From: Vitellaria paradoxa
Taxonomy: Eukaryota; Streptophyta; Magnoliopsida; Ericales; Sapotaceae
Direction: 5' to 3'
DNA: 64,000 nucleotides
NCBI GenBank assembly: GCA_019916065.1
Contig: CM034237.1
Coordinates: 43,940,485-44,004,484, forward strand
How positions within the stretch are numbered: position 1 is the stretch's first letter; the number at the start of each line of letters is the position of its first letter. The notes below the pieces were generated by a model that saw only the letters and a list, made by a program, of their open reading frames with translations, searched no databases and was not told the origin of the DNA. The translations under genes and the position numbers were made by a program. This document shows positions 32,808-44,897 of the stretch, piece by piece.

Positions 32808-35800
32808 ATGGCAGAGACGTCGAGGTCTCGTGTCACCATCACTTTGGGTCGCAGTGGTCAGGTGCGTCGTTTCTTAATCCTTTCTGTTTATCTCAAAGAC
32901 AGGGGTTTGAGACGTTTCTATACTACTCTTACTGTTTTTGGAGGTTATGGAAGCTTGTGATTGCTTGATTTGATGTTATAGATTGCCCATTCACTTCTGA
33001 GGCATTGATCTGCAGGTGGTAAAGAGGGCAGGACCTGTGTTAGATAGCGGCTTTTCTGACTCTCAGCCAGCTATGGGAAATAAGCGATCAGTTAGAGATA
33101 GACTAGGAAGTGATGTAGATGGAAGTCTACTCAACAACAAAAGGTGTGTTTACTCTTCAGTTCATATACCTTTGTATATATAGATACCGATAGAGGCTCG
33201 GCACCAATTGAACAGTTTATAAAAATTATTAGGGTATATTTACAATCGGGTACTCTCTGCAAAAAATTATATTTTTCGCACTGCAACGCCGTATAAGTGG
33301 GGATACTGAAGCTAGAAACTGATGTTAGGCATGACTGGTGTGCTGTTGGGTAGGTAGTCATGGTAGCAGGGATATATGCTCTGGGCCTGACATGTATGGT
33401 TTAATTCTATTTATTTGCAGGCAGAGAGGAGATAATAATAAATTGACAATGAATGGTGCTAGCAATGTAGATGGTAATAAGCTCACTCAAAAGTTCAATG
33501 TTACGTTTCTGAGTTTTGAATTATTTTCTGTATTACTAATCTTGGTTTCTTCGAGTAACTAAAGATATGCGCCTTGGAAAAGATGATCTCCGATTCAAAC
33601 TCATGCAAAAAAATATGTCTAGGCGAGTACAAAGTGACGTTGATAGGAATGGGGTGGACCTACGTGCAACCCTATCTAGGGAAGTTCGGCATTCGACTAC
33701 TCCTCTTAGCATGCAGCAGCAGATGCCTGACCCATCGGGTACTAGGCGTCTTGTGCCTGAGCGAAGGGATGCAAGTTTATTGGGTCGTATTCCTTCCACA
33801 AGAAGTGCAGAGGCATTGCCCCAAATGGACTCGTTGAGAAATATGTATTCACCTTGGACTTTGGATCGGTTAAGGCAAAGGTCACCTCATAGAGTTTTAC
33901 ATACTAATAAGAATATTTCACCACCTGGGAACGATGAAGAAATTCTGAAAGGGCCATTAATCAAGTCATATGGTGATGCCAGGACAGTTTCTTATGTTAG
34001 CAGAAGAGATATCCTTGAGTCTGGCAGGCGTATGAGCTCTACACCTTTTATGACAAAACAAACTGTTGTTGCTGCGCCTGTGAAACCTGTAGTGCCACCG
34101 CTGGTCCCACCTCTTCCACAAAGTGGCATTGCGCATAAAAGTTCATACACGGTATAAATCACGTACTTTGTTTACCTTTTCACTCGGACATTCAACACTG
34201 CAACTGCATATTAGTTGGGTCATTCTTGTGATCTGATCCATTTTGTTATTTGCTATTGCTTGCCTTATTTTTGTGTACTTGTTCAAATATCATAATATCT
34301 TTATCCAGACCTTGAAAACTAAAATATAACAGAAAAACTTTATAATAATTATGATATTGCTTCAGGATGTGAATTGAGGATAATGATTCTGTAAAATTAC
34401 AGCCAGGCAACATGTACAAAAGCCACATGAAACTCATATTTGGTGTATTCAAGGCAAATAATGTGCTAAGAAAGTCTGTTAAATTTCTTTATCTAGAGTG
34501 TTTTCCTTCGTGTACATGTTAGAAATGGTGAAATTAATATCCTAAATCAACTCTGAGTTCCTTCCCTGCCAGCTGGCCAAAACAACATAGCTGGCCCATT
34601 TTGCAAATGGAACAAGTGTTCTTTTTCCTCCCCGGGGGGTTGGGGCTGTGATTAGTAGTTTTTAAGAGGCTGCAACTCAACTCAACAAAACCTTGTTTCC
34701 AAACTAGCTGGGTAGTTCTTACACGATGTAATTAAATTTTAAAGCTATACGTGTTTTTAGTTGTTGCGATTATGTTGTTTGTCATCTATAAAAAGATCGA
34801 ATTGGAATGATTAGAGACTTAATGATCTTTGATTTCTTAGTTTCATTCATGTGAACCTAAGAAACACAAACATTTCCTAAGCGATGCTGTATCTGTGTTA
34901 GACACACGCCAATACATATTTGATTATATGTGTGTGTATTCGAATAAATTCACTTTGGACATTTGTGGCATATGCGTCCATTTGTTAAGCATATATTAAA
35001 TGTATTGCAAGCTTGAAGAAAATAAATTGGAATCTAATAATGAAATGAAATCAATTTAAACTTGTACCAATTAATCTGTCCTGCCTTGGACTTTTTAATT
35101 TTTAGAATTCTAAAATTGCAAGACATAATTTTGTTTTTTTGTACAAATCATTTATCAATCTCCCCATACATATTACATTTGAAGCACACATTTATTTGTT
35201 ACGTTGTTGTGTCCTGATTTTTGTTTATTAAAGAAATTATTGTGTTAGCATGTCTATGTTATACCATATACGTGTCAGCATTCACGCATAGATTTGGACC
35301 ACAATCTTTATTTTCTAACTTTGCTTTTAGTTATATAAACTGTCTTGTTTACTTGTTTTGTGGTTGCAATGCTTGTATTCTTTCTTCTTGTTCAAAATTG
35401 CGAGAAGCCTAGTCCTTGTCAATTGGTATCTGGTCAGGCTCCTGTCAGGTAACCAGTGTCTTAGATTGCCCACTAGATTATTTGGAAATCAAGCTTTTTG
35501 GCAAGTTGGTGGAACACACCACATTTTTTTTTTGGGCAACTTCAAATTATAGTGTATGTTTGGTTTTTACCAAGGAGACAAACTAGCCCTTTTCATATCT
35601 TCTCCAACACGAGCGCGCACGCACACAGAATAAAATAAATCATGATTTCCATGTATTGGTTCTTTAGATTAATGTGCTGACTATGTCTCTTTTGTTTACT
35701 GTGCTTAGGGTGATGAACGTCCAACTGTGGAGGGCTTTTTGCGCTCGTTGGGATTGGAAAAATATGTACTCTCTTTTAAGGCTGAGGAAGTACGTGGTTT

Positions 35801-38800
35801 TTGTTTGACCTTTTAAGTGCTCTTTTAATAGTCTTAAAATAAGAACTGTTTAAACATTCAAATTTGAGCGATGTTACAGGTATTTTTTCTAATTTAGCAT
35901 TTAATTCATGTTTGATTTTAGAAAAACGAGCTTTCATTCACTACAATGTCAACCAGAAACATAGAATTTAGAACAATGAGTGTCGCTACACAATTCCATT
36001 TTTGATGTTTTTGAGGTCTAATTCCATTTTTGATGTTTTTGTACACAGTTGTACCTGTCTTTAGAATCATCCTTATCACCAGGGGCAGTGGGAGAGAAGA
36101 TGCTGATTCACTCATAATTTACCAAATTCACTCATAATTTAGATTATTTGTTGCATGCATTTGAATAATCTATGTAATTTCTCTAAGTTGTATTGTTAAG
36201 TCTAGGATATTAATATAGATTCCATTTTTTGAGTTTATTGTTTTAAATGGTTTAATATTATTGGACTTCAAAGGGAAAGTAATTGAACATTTCTTTCTAA
36301 AAAATTATATTTGACCAAATTAGAGATTTTTTTTTGAGGGGGGGGGGGTGGAGTTGGGTATGAATTCAAACATCATAGGGTGGATTGGTGTTCAGTAGGC
36401 TTACCTCTTAGGGAGGGTGACATCGGTATTCAAAGGTTGAATTGTTTAATTAGGCACTTTTGGGTAAGTGGCTTTGGAAATGTGCAAGTGGAAGTGATAT
36501 GTTTTGGAGGAAGATTTTTTCTTGTAAATTTAAGAATTCATGGGGGTGAGCTGCCTTCATCTATTGGGGTTGGACCTCATGAATCGACTTTATGGAGGGA
36601 CAATCAAAGCAAATGGGTTGAATTTTTGAAATACTTTCCTCTAAAAATTGGGAATCATCCATGGATGGATGGTAGGAAATGGCAAGATGTTTTCCCACTT
36701 ATTTTTTATGTTGCCTTGATAAGGAGGTTTCTGTAGTGGATCTTTCCTCATTAGTTGGAAGGAATGTTGTTTGGAGCATAAATTTACGAAATATCTATAT
36801 GATTAGGAATTAAAAAGTCTTGATAGCCTTCTTTTTTTACGTACAGATCAAAGGTTGGATAGGGGGAGGATGATTTTTTCATTTTTTCGAGAAAGTCTAA
36901 ATTGGGGATCTTCAATGTGAAATCATACTACAAAGTTTCAATTGAGAAAAAAAGAGGATGATTTCCCATGGAAAATCTTCAGAGTTTTGGAGCAGCTCCA
37001 AAGATATATATATATATATATATATTGGTATGGTGTTTGATTCATGGCAGAACACTTGTCATTGACAATATCATTTTTAGAAGAAAGATCATGGTTAATT
37101 GGTGATGGTTATGCAAGAAGGATAGGAGTTTTTTGATTTATTGTTATTATTTTTTTATTGTTCGTGGTCCAAGGAATTGTGGGACTTGACTCTTTCATAT
37201 TCTAAAATGCAATGGTTTTCTCCAAATAAGCAAACCACAATTTTGAGGCTTGACAGGACGGTCGGATTGTTAAAAGGAAAAGAAAGTTTGGAGAATTTCT
37301 TGCTTGTCTAACTGAGTTGATTTGAAGTGAAAGGCATAGAAGAACATTTCAAGGATCTGATTTTTCTTTAAAACATATGTGAGAATTGTCTTGAAACTGG
37401 TAAAACTTTGGCTAATTTTATGTCAATTTAAAAAAATAATAATAATTAAGCAAGTAGGTCAATGATTTTTTTAACTCATTGATACTTGATCATAATCCAC
37501 CCAAAGGGCTGGTTCCAACCCACTGAAATCCTGCCTCTGCCACTGCTCATCACCAGCTTCCCTTTTATTTGCATTTATCCTTGAGCATAATGTGTTGACT
37601 TGTAGATGTTTAGCTGTGCATAACCTTACCTTACAAGATGAAATATAAGGCTGTGTTTGATTGGGGGATAGGATTATGGGAATAAGTAATTCTATGGGAT
37701 AATATATGGATTGGATATAACACGAGATTAATTTTTTGTGGGATTATTTTTCTGATGTTTGGTTTGTGAGATATGGAGTGGGATAAAAGATGTGATTTGA
37801 TAAAAGATTTGTCACAAGATAAATTTGGAATTTTAATTTTTGGCGGGAAGCGAATGTGGGTGGGAGGCGGTTTTACATGGGGGTGGTATTGGTATTCTAT
37901 ATCCCCCATCTTAGCATCCAAACCGGACAATCAATCTGGATTAATATTCTTGCACCAAACATGGTATATAGCCCCACTAATTATGTATCCCAATCCATTG
38001 TTTTAATCTGTTAACTGAACATAGTCTAAATTTATGAAGTTCATCAGTATGACTGCGTTGTGGTCCCGGGTGTAATAACAAACTCTGTTGCGCTGCAATG
38101 TTCTGATATATCATTTATTTCTTCATGCTGCAATCTTGATCTATTGGCCAATTTTCTTCATGCTACTATACTTCAAGAGGTTATTTATTTTTATGTAATA
38201 AAATTTGATTCTTTTAACAGTTTTACTAATCCATTGGGTTTGCTCAATTGAGATTATCTGCTGGAAAATGTTATCTGTCAGATTTTCAGTTACTTATGTC
38301 ACCCCTCTTGTGAATTGTTTGGGGGGTTGGGTAGTTTTATCCATCTCCATCAGTTGCATGCATGTTTTTCATACTATGCACAATAAACAATGGATAATTT
38401 TATCAGTTTAAAGATTACAATCGTCTGAGGTTGATAAGGACGAACTGAAGGAAGCTGCCTCTCTCTTGCACTTGCACAAGATGAATTAACTTCATTGAGA
38501 CATGACAATATAACAGTTTGCTATACAATGTTAAAAAATTGTATATTAATTCTAATTGAGTTTGACGTTAGTTCTGGCTGTGACGATCATTTATTTGCCA
38601 AATTAATAAAAATGTCTTTGACCCGGGAAAAATGTGTCCACTAAGCCACTTGTAGAAAAAAAAATTCCAACTGAGATTTGAAAACTTCAGGAGGGTGGCA
38701 TGGTCAAATCCGTTTTTTGTTAATATGGTTATATTTGTTTGTCTCACTGCTTATAGGCGATGTATGGAAGGTTTCCTTCGTCTACACTTCTGACAAGTAT

Positions 38801-41800
38801 CTGCAAGGATTGCCTTGTATGATATTTATGTATTATTATATCATTTGGCAATTTAGTTAGGCTTAACTCAAATTATCAAGAAGTGCATTATGTCTTCTAT
38901 TTTTATCCTTTTCTTCAAGTTTGTTGAATTTGAAGTGATTTGCATTATAGATGAGGGAAGGTTTGTCTCTTTCCAGACCAAGCTGACATCCATTGCATTC
39001 GATGTATTCTGTAGGTTGATATGACTGTGCTAAGGCAGATGGGAGACAATGACCTCAAAGAGTTGGGAATACCTATGGTATTATTGGTTTTTATGTTGCC
39101 TTAGTTGATTTTTGACATTTGGTTATGGCTTGGTTTACATGTTTTTTAGTCTAGATTTTTTTTAATTTATATGGTAGTGCTTCCATGATTTTTTTTTTTG
39201 AATTAATAAATTATTTTATGAAAAGGTGTGAAGACAATGACACTTAGTACAAAAAAAAAAAAAAAAATCTTCTCTAATCAAGGAAAAAAAATTATGCATA
39301 TTTGGGTTACTTCCCTGGACATGTGGATGAAAAGAATACTTTTTAATCTATACAATGGAAATTCGATATCATGAAAAGCTCTATGGTTCCTCTCCAAAAA
39401 ATAAGCCAACCAAGACAAAAAGGAATTAGATGGCATGCTTTCCTCTTTTAGATATGAGTTCCCCTCCATGCATCAAGTACTTGGTTTATCTCCATTGGGA
39501 AAGGCCGATGCATTCCAAAACTCGGCAAAACAAAACCAAGTCCCCCTACTCTTTTGTCCACGGACAATTCACAACTAGAGGATTGATAATCATTCTTCTT
39601 TCATATATCGCATCACTTTACCATAATTCGCCTTCTTTTAGTGAGATTTTTAACAGTGATGGTCTTGTCATGAATCATGCTCCAAATAAAGTAACTTTTG
39701 AAGGTGCTCCTTGCTTCTGAGTGCATTTTGAAGGGAATTCAATGATTCTTCTACTAATCAAAGCATCATAAAGGATTTGATCTGAAAATGTCCCAATTTA
39801 GAAATCTTCCATCTTCCCTTGCACCCAACTTTTTTAGAATATAAACCACTGTGAGGACTATTGAAACTATCAAGCTCCCAATCTGGAGTATTTCTCCTTG
39901 AAACAAGATTCCAAACAAAATTTTCATCATTCTTCTGAAAATAATCCGCCATTGAATCATCTCTATTTACCATCAAAGCAACAAAAAATCTGGATAAACG
40001 TTCTGGAAGCACTTATGCCCTCTCCATGGATCACTCCAAAAATTTTCTTTTTTGCCCCTCCCTACTTTTGAAGCAATGAATCGAAAGGATGAATTCGTAT
40101 AATACGAATGCATTTCCATAAGCTTGTACTCTGAGCACCATTTACTTCTGGAGTAATCCATTCCCCTAGAAAGCCCAAATTTAGCCACAATCCGAAATGG
40201 CAATATTGAACAGATTGAACTTTCAAATACCAATCCCTCCATCTCTAAAAGGCAAACATATAATATTTCAATCCACCAAATGGCATTTAAATTTATCCGC
40301 AATGCCTCCCTCCAAAATGTTTGTAACTTCTCAGTGCCAACATTGACACCTAAAAAAGAGTTGAAACGCTTTTAACGAGAATGATCCTACCTCCTTTTGA
40401 GAGAGAATTTCTTCCAACGTGACAGTTTCCTTTGATAGTTCTCAACAATTCGATCCCAGACCCTCATGAGTTTGTATAAGATTATTTAGGAGGAAGCCCT
40501 AATATAAAGATGATGGGAGGTCAATGATCTTGCATCTCATTATAGCCGTCAATCCATTTACATTCCAAACCTTGCCCAGTGCCACTGGAATCAACTTGGA
40601 GTTGCCAAGATTAACTTTTTTTTTTTTTTTTTTCAATTTAAAAACTTCTTCGAAGCATAATAACACACCTAAGATGCCCCAGCAATAAAGGACCTGCTTC
40701 ACAGAAAATAATAGATTAGTTTGCAAATAAGGGATGTGTCCCTCCTATTCTATTAGCATCCACCTCAAACCTTCAACGAAACCTCATTCCATTCCAAGGC
40801 CAAAATTAACAAAGGAGGAGAATGTTGATCCCCTCTCTCAAACCCTTGGAGAACTATTAACTAGCACAAGGAACTTCACTATCCAAATACACCAAAAAAT
40901 TCAATTTTGGCCCAAACCCTATTTTTTTTTTCCAAATTGTGTAATAGGATGTTCCAAATCCAATTCACATGATCTCAGGCTTTTTTAGGGAGCGTTTGGA
41001 GTGTCAAAAAGTGAGATAATTTGAGATAATTTTGTGGGTTCATAATTTGTGCAGTGAGATAAAAAGTAAATAACTTTTAGAAGTTTTTAGAGATTTTCAG
41101 AGTTTTTCAACGTTTTACATCGCGCCAAACGGACACCTAATGTCCAGCTTACGAATTAACTCTGCTTTACCACTTTTTGTTTAGGCATCCATAACTTTAT
41201 TATCCACTTAAGTTGCATCCAGACTCTGATGACCCTCCACAAAAGTAATTTGAGATTATGGTACAATGCCATTTGGTACATTCTTCAATTTCACCGCTAG
41301 CACTTTCGCTATCAATTGTAGTAGTGCAAAATTTCTTGATATATTTTGCTCCTTTATTGGGAATTAAAACTATGTGCCAAGCATTAATATTTCTTATCTC
41401 TCTCATTAAACTCTTCAAAAACACACATTAAATATCTCAACAATTTGAGAAGGCCATCGTCATACCACCCGGCCCTAGTGCTTTGTCTCCGTTCAACAAT
41501 TTGAAAGCTGCCCATCCCTCATCAGAAAAAACCTTCAAGCTCTCAAAGTAAATTTACTTGTGCAAAAGTTGCTTGGTTAATGTTTCTTAGTGGGACATCT
41601 AGGCAATAGAACATAGGAGCATGAGACTCGGGAGGGTGAGGAGGGAGGAGGTTGGATACAAGAAGGATGGGGAACATTCTCAAAATGAATTGAAGAATAG
41701 GGGTCTGTTGCAAAAATAAGGGGAAGAAATGTAATGACATCCGATGTCATGTTTCCATGGTAGTTTTTCTCTGAATTATGCATGAGGCCAAATGGTTTAT

Positions 41801-42231
41801 TGAGAATCATTTTTAGGAAGAATCTAGTCTGTGTACACAGTAACAGAAATCCAGACAACCTTCAAGAAGATATTTTAACATGAAAGTGGTGATTTTTGGT
41901 TCAAGTAGGGAAGGTTTTTGTTTGGGCATGAAGAGTTGCATGCAATTCTTTAAAACAATGTTGTAAGTTTCACTGAAAGGAAATAATTATTCATGGCTCA
42001 GGCCTCTTTTTGTTTTTTGTTTTGTTTTGTTTTTTTGTTTTTTTTTTTTTTGGGGTTACAGCATCACACAAACATTGTGTGTTTGTGACGAATAGACCTA
42101 GCTTATTGTTTGTCATGATTCATGGTCAATATCATGATTATATTGATTTCTTCTTGGAAATGTTTTTGGAATTGCAGGGGCCAAGGAAAAAAATTCTGCT
42201 TGCGCTGCATCCCAAGCGGCCATTGTCATAA
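32808..42231 (+). CDS. SAM (sterile alpha motif) domain protein, seven exons
   Basis: Exons: 32808-32861, 33016-33143, 33421-33473, 33565-34151, 35709-35789, 39015-39077 and 42178-42231. All introns are GT...AG and the phases join cleanly into 339 codons plus TAA. The protein begins MAETSRSRVTITLGRSGQVV and has a basic, low-complexity middle with RDRLGSD and LPQMDSLRNMYSPWTLDRL. It ends in a C-terminal SAM domain (residues about 278-336: VEGFLRSLGLEKYVLSF, LRQMGDNDLKELGI, GPRKKILLAL). SAM domains mediate protein-protein or RNA contacts; the plant proteins of this short class are poorly characterised. The start is chosen because VTITLGRSGQVV is a conserved N-terminus and the first splice is in phase. 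Introns 5 and 6 (3.2 and 3.1 kb) hold LINE and MITE insertions, yet all splice sites and the frame are intact. Confidence 0.9.
36365..37440 (+). mobile_element. L1-type LINE 3' remnant in intron 5
   Basis: Translations in shifting frames show the end of a plant LINE. First is VDWCSVGLPLREGDIGIQRL (about 36379), then FFLVNLRIHGGE, then LKIGNHPWMDGRKWQDVFP, the stretch between RT and the zinc-finger region. Next are FPWKIFRVLEQL and ERHRRTFQGSDFSL. It is in the same orientation as the host gene, heavily mutated and 5'-truncated, and ends near an A-rich run at 37429-37450. Confidence 0.75.
37647..38033. mobile_element. MITE-like inverted-repeat element in intron 5
   Basis: The left end GGCTGTGTTTGATTGGGGGAT is imperfectly inverted at the right (ATCTGTTAACTGAACATAG). 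Inner segments on both sides carry 'GGGATA' and 'TATCCC' phrases. Superfamily is uncertain. Confidence 0.45.
39190..41550 (-). mobile_element. L1-type LINE, 5'-truncated, antisense in intron 6
   Basis: Read on the minus strand from 41530 leftward, this follows the plant LINE RT. It reads LLNGDKALGPGGMT, AWHIVLIPNKGAKYIKKF, KLDI (interrupted by a MITE), then VLVNSSPRV and a broken FADD. The FADD reads LFAN followed by a stop at about 40716, so both catalytic Asp are lost. The 3' part continues VWDRIVENYQRKLSRWKKF and FWSDPWRGHKCFQNVYPDF (about 40000). A T-run on + at about 39189-39200 would be its poly(A) tail. The element is dead and old. Confidence 0.82.
40988..41137. mobile_element. MITE inserted in the intron-6 LINE
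   Basis: 150 bp with ends GGGAGCGTTTGGAGTG and CGCCAAACGGACACC. It interrupts the LINE RT between the KLDI segment and the next block. Confidence 0.68.
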
Positions 42232-43800
42232 AGTATTCTCCAAACTAAGATATATGTGAAGCATTAGTGTTTTTACCGCACGGAAAGATCTAATTCGAGA
42301 ATCTGTTTCATCAAATTGACCTCGACATTTCCTTCCTAGTTGGGCTGGATGGGGCCGCCCATTGATCAGCTGCGATGTCCATATATTACCAATTACAAGT
42401 GTAATGTTTTGATAATATTAAATGCTAAAAATTTTGCATTGTTAGATGTCAATTTCTGTTTCTAATCGTTGTTTTGATTGCTTTAGGACTCGCCAAAATC
42501 ATATCAAATTCTTAACCATTTTGTAGTACCTTTCGTTTTAAGTCTGTCTGGTTGAAAACTGATCCATCCAAGTAGTTCAAACTGTGAGCTTGCAGACAAA
42601 ACTTAATGCGATGAAAAGTGTTTGCTGGTTGTTGGTCTGCACTCTTGCATTTGTTGAGCTTTTATTTGACTTGAAAATTGTATGGTTCACTTTAATGGTG
42701 AGAAGTCCGATAATTTCTCTGAAAAGAGAAGGCGGTGCGGCGTATATAATGATCAATATGACTTTGTGGTCCAACCTTCAAATATCGAATGGGCCAAATT
42801 TGGGGGACGAAGGATATAGTCACATGTACGTGGACCAAAAATGTGATAGGTAATTTACAATATCCAGGGAATATTAACTTTCATTTTATATTCTACTAAG
42901 GTTATGCTTTAATTTGGTTAAATATTTGACGCATTTGGGTTCAAAATTAAAATTTTATTTCTCATCTTTATTGGTTTTTTTTTGGGTGGTAGTTGACTTT
43001 TTAACTGCTTATAAAATTTTTCCAAACTTAAAGCCCGTTTTGTGCAATAGAAAACGCTGAAAAATATTAAAAATTTTTAAAAATTATTTACTTTTTATTT
43101 AACTGTACAGATTACTAAAATATAATTTTTATTAAATTTTATCACTTTTTGTTACTCTAAATGTTCTCTCGATGAGTGCACCAACCGTTGCAGTTCAGGT
43201 CCGAGCACGGAATCCTCTTGTTTCCATTCGAATGTACAATAGCAGATTCGTTACATTTCATTATCATATTTTGTTGGATAACAACATTGTATTGCTCTCA
43301 ACGGTAACTTGTGTGTTTGTAATCAGGTTATGTTGTGTTTGGTTCAGACAGATTACCTAAAATTACCATCTCAACTCATTTCTCAATGTAGTTATGCATT
43401 CCGACACGGCTCTGACGCACTTATGGAGAGATTGTTTTCATATTTTGAATTAAAAAGTTCTCCTTTCAAATTCCAGGTTTTTAATCTATAGCTCTCTCTC
43501 ATATTATAATGGCTGACCGTTCACAACAACTTCCTTCAAAACCTCTTCGATAGCTTTCTCAAACATATATATATATATATATATATACACTAATATTTTA
43601 AGAATGCCACTTCCTTTATATTTTTTTTATTTAATTAGTACTACAACAGTTTTCACCAATTATTTTTTACTGCATTAAAATATTCATTCTCAAATATTTT
43701 TATTATTATTTTTTTAATAATTTTATTTCCCTCGAAAACTAGGAAAGAGGATTTGTTATATTTGATATTAAAAAAATTTTTGGAAAGAAGAGCGTGCCTT
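42232..43800. other. Downstream flank of SAM gene
   Basis: No gene is supported. A MITE-like stretch with GCCCGTTTTGTGC and AT-rich inverted content lies at about 43030-43170, and an AT run at 43567-43587. Confidence 0.45.
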
Positions 43801-44117
43801 TGTAACGACTCGTATTCATATAATACAATATTATCCACTTTAGACTTGGTAAGCTGCTTTCAGGAGGTCACCTATCCCGGTATTGTCTCTACTGGAACAC
43901 GCGTAACCCTGAAGTTTCCACTGAATCCAGTACCCTCACGGCTTTAAAACGCATTGTTCTATATGGATATTGAATATTACATATATGCCACTTCTTTTCA
44001 CAACTCAGGCGATGTGGGATGAAATGCATTATTTCTTTGTTTCACCTTCGGCTTCACTCTCCCGCATGTAGAGTCCCTCACGGGAAGGTCTTTCACAGTC
44101 CCTCATAGCCTTGCTTT
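43801..44117 (-). mobile_element. Cassandra LTR remnant (5S-rRNA-bearing)
   Basis: 43801-44097 matches the Cassandra LTRs at 61820 and 62272 along its whole length (TGTAACGACTCG ... TTTCACA). About 20 bases of internal sequence follow. The segment AGGAGGTCACCTATCCCGGT (from 43864) is the reverse complement of the 5S rRNA 3' half. No 5-bp duplication flanks it, so it is a truncated copy and not a clean solo LTR. Confidence 0.85.
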
Positions 44118-44680
44118 TGAAGGGTTATTAAATTAAAATTCAATGGTTTAGGTATAAAATTCAAGTCATTGAATTAAAATTTAAGTTAATCCTATGACTT
44201 GTAATTAGGATTATTAGATTAAAATTCAACAATTTAAATATATTCATATTCTTTTAAAATTAAATTAGTATAAATATATCTAAATTGTCCGATCAAAATC
44301 CAATTATCACAAATTAATGTCACAAAACTGACCAGTTATGTCAGCCTTTTCTTTTCGCTTTCCTATCCTATAATTGAGAAAATTTCAGTTGTGGCATGTA
44401 AATTGGGTGGTTGAGCACATCACCATTAAAGCACTGCGAGATTATCAGATAACCGAACCACTAACACTTTTTTTTTAATACCATCCTATATTTTTTCGGT
44501 ACATCGGAAATTTAACTTTTGTAACATCTTCAAGCACTTTTCATGGCGCTGCAAAATTAGGTTTACCGGCCAACTTTTTCTTTCGAAACCCCCCCTTCTG
44601 ATTTTCGTGACAATATGTCTTGATGACTAGGCTCATTCTAGTCACTTGTCTGCTTCCCATGGTCCTTACATTTTCAGTTT

Positions 44681-44711
<31 letters not shown>

Positions 44712-44737
44712 ATATGTATACACACACTAAATATAGG
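44118..44737. other. Intergenic AT-rich sequence
   Basis: No coding or structural signal except an AT run near 44693. Confidence 0.45.
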
Positions 44738-44897
44738 ATGTGTTTGGAATTATATAAAAGTGTATAAAATAAAATAAAATTGTAAAAGTAAATATCTCGT
44801 AATTCGTCCTGTAAGTGAAAATTTTAAAATTTATTATCTTATAATTCGTATTTATAGAAATTTATAAAATTTTATTTTATTTGGCAGAGCTCCAAAT
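44738..44897. mobile_element. MITE, family B copy 2
   Basis: Shares TAAAATAAAATAAAATTG, a nearby TCTCG-AATTCGT segment and the GAGCTCCAAA end with 22004-22171. Confidence 0.6.

Noticed and set aside
41577..41858. 93-codon minus-strand frame upstream of the intron-6 LINE
   Set aside because: No LINE or other motif; the recognisable LINE reading ends near 41550.
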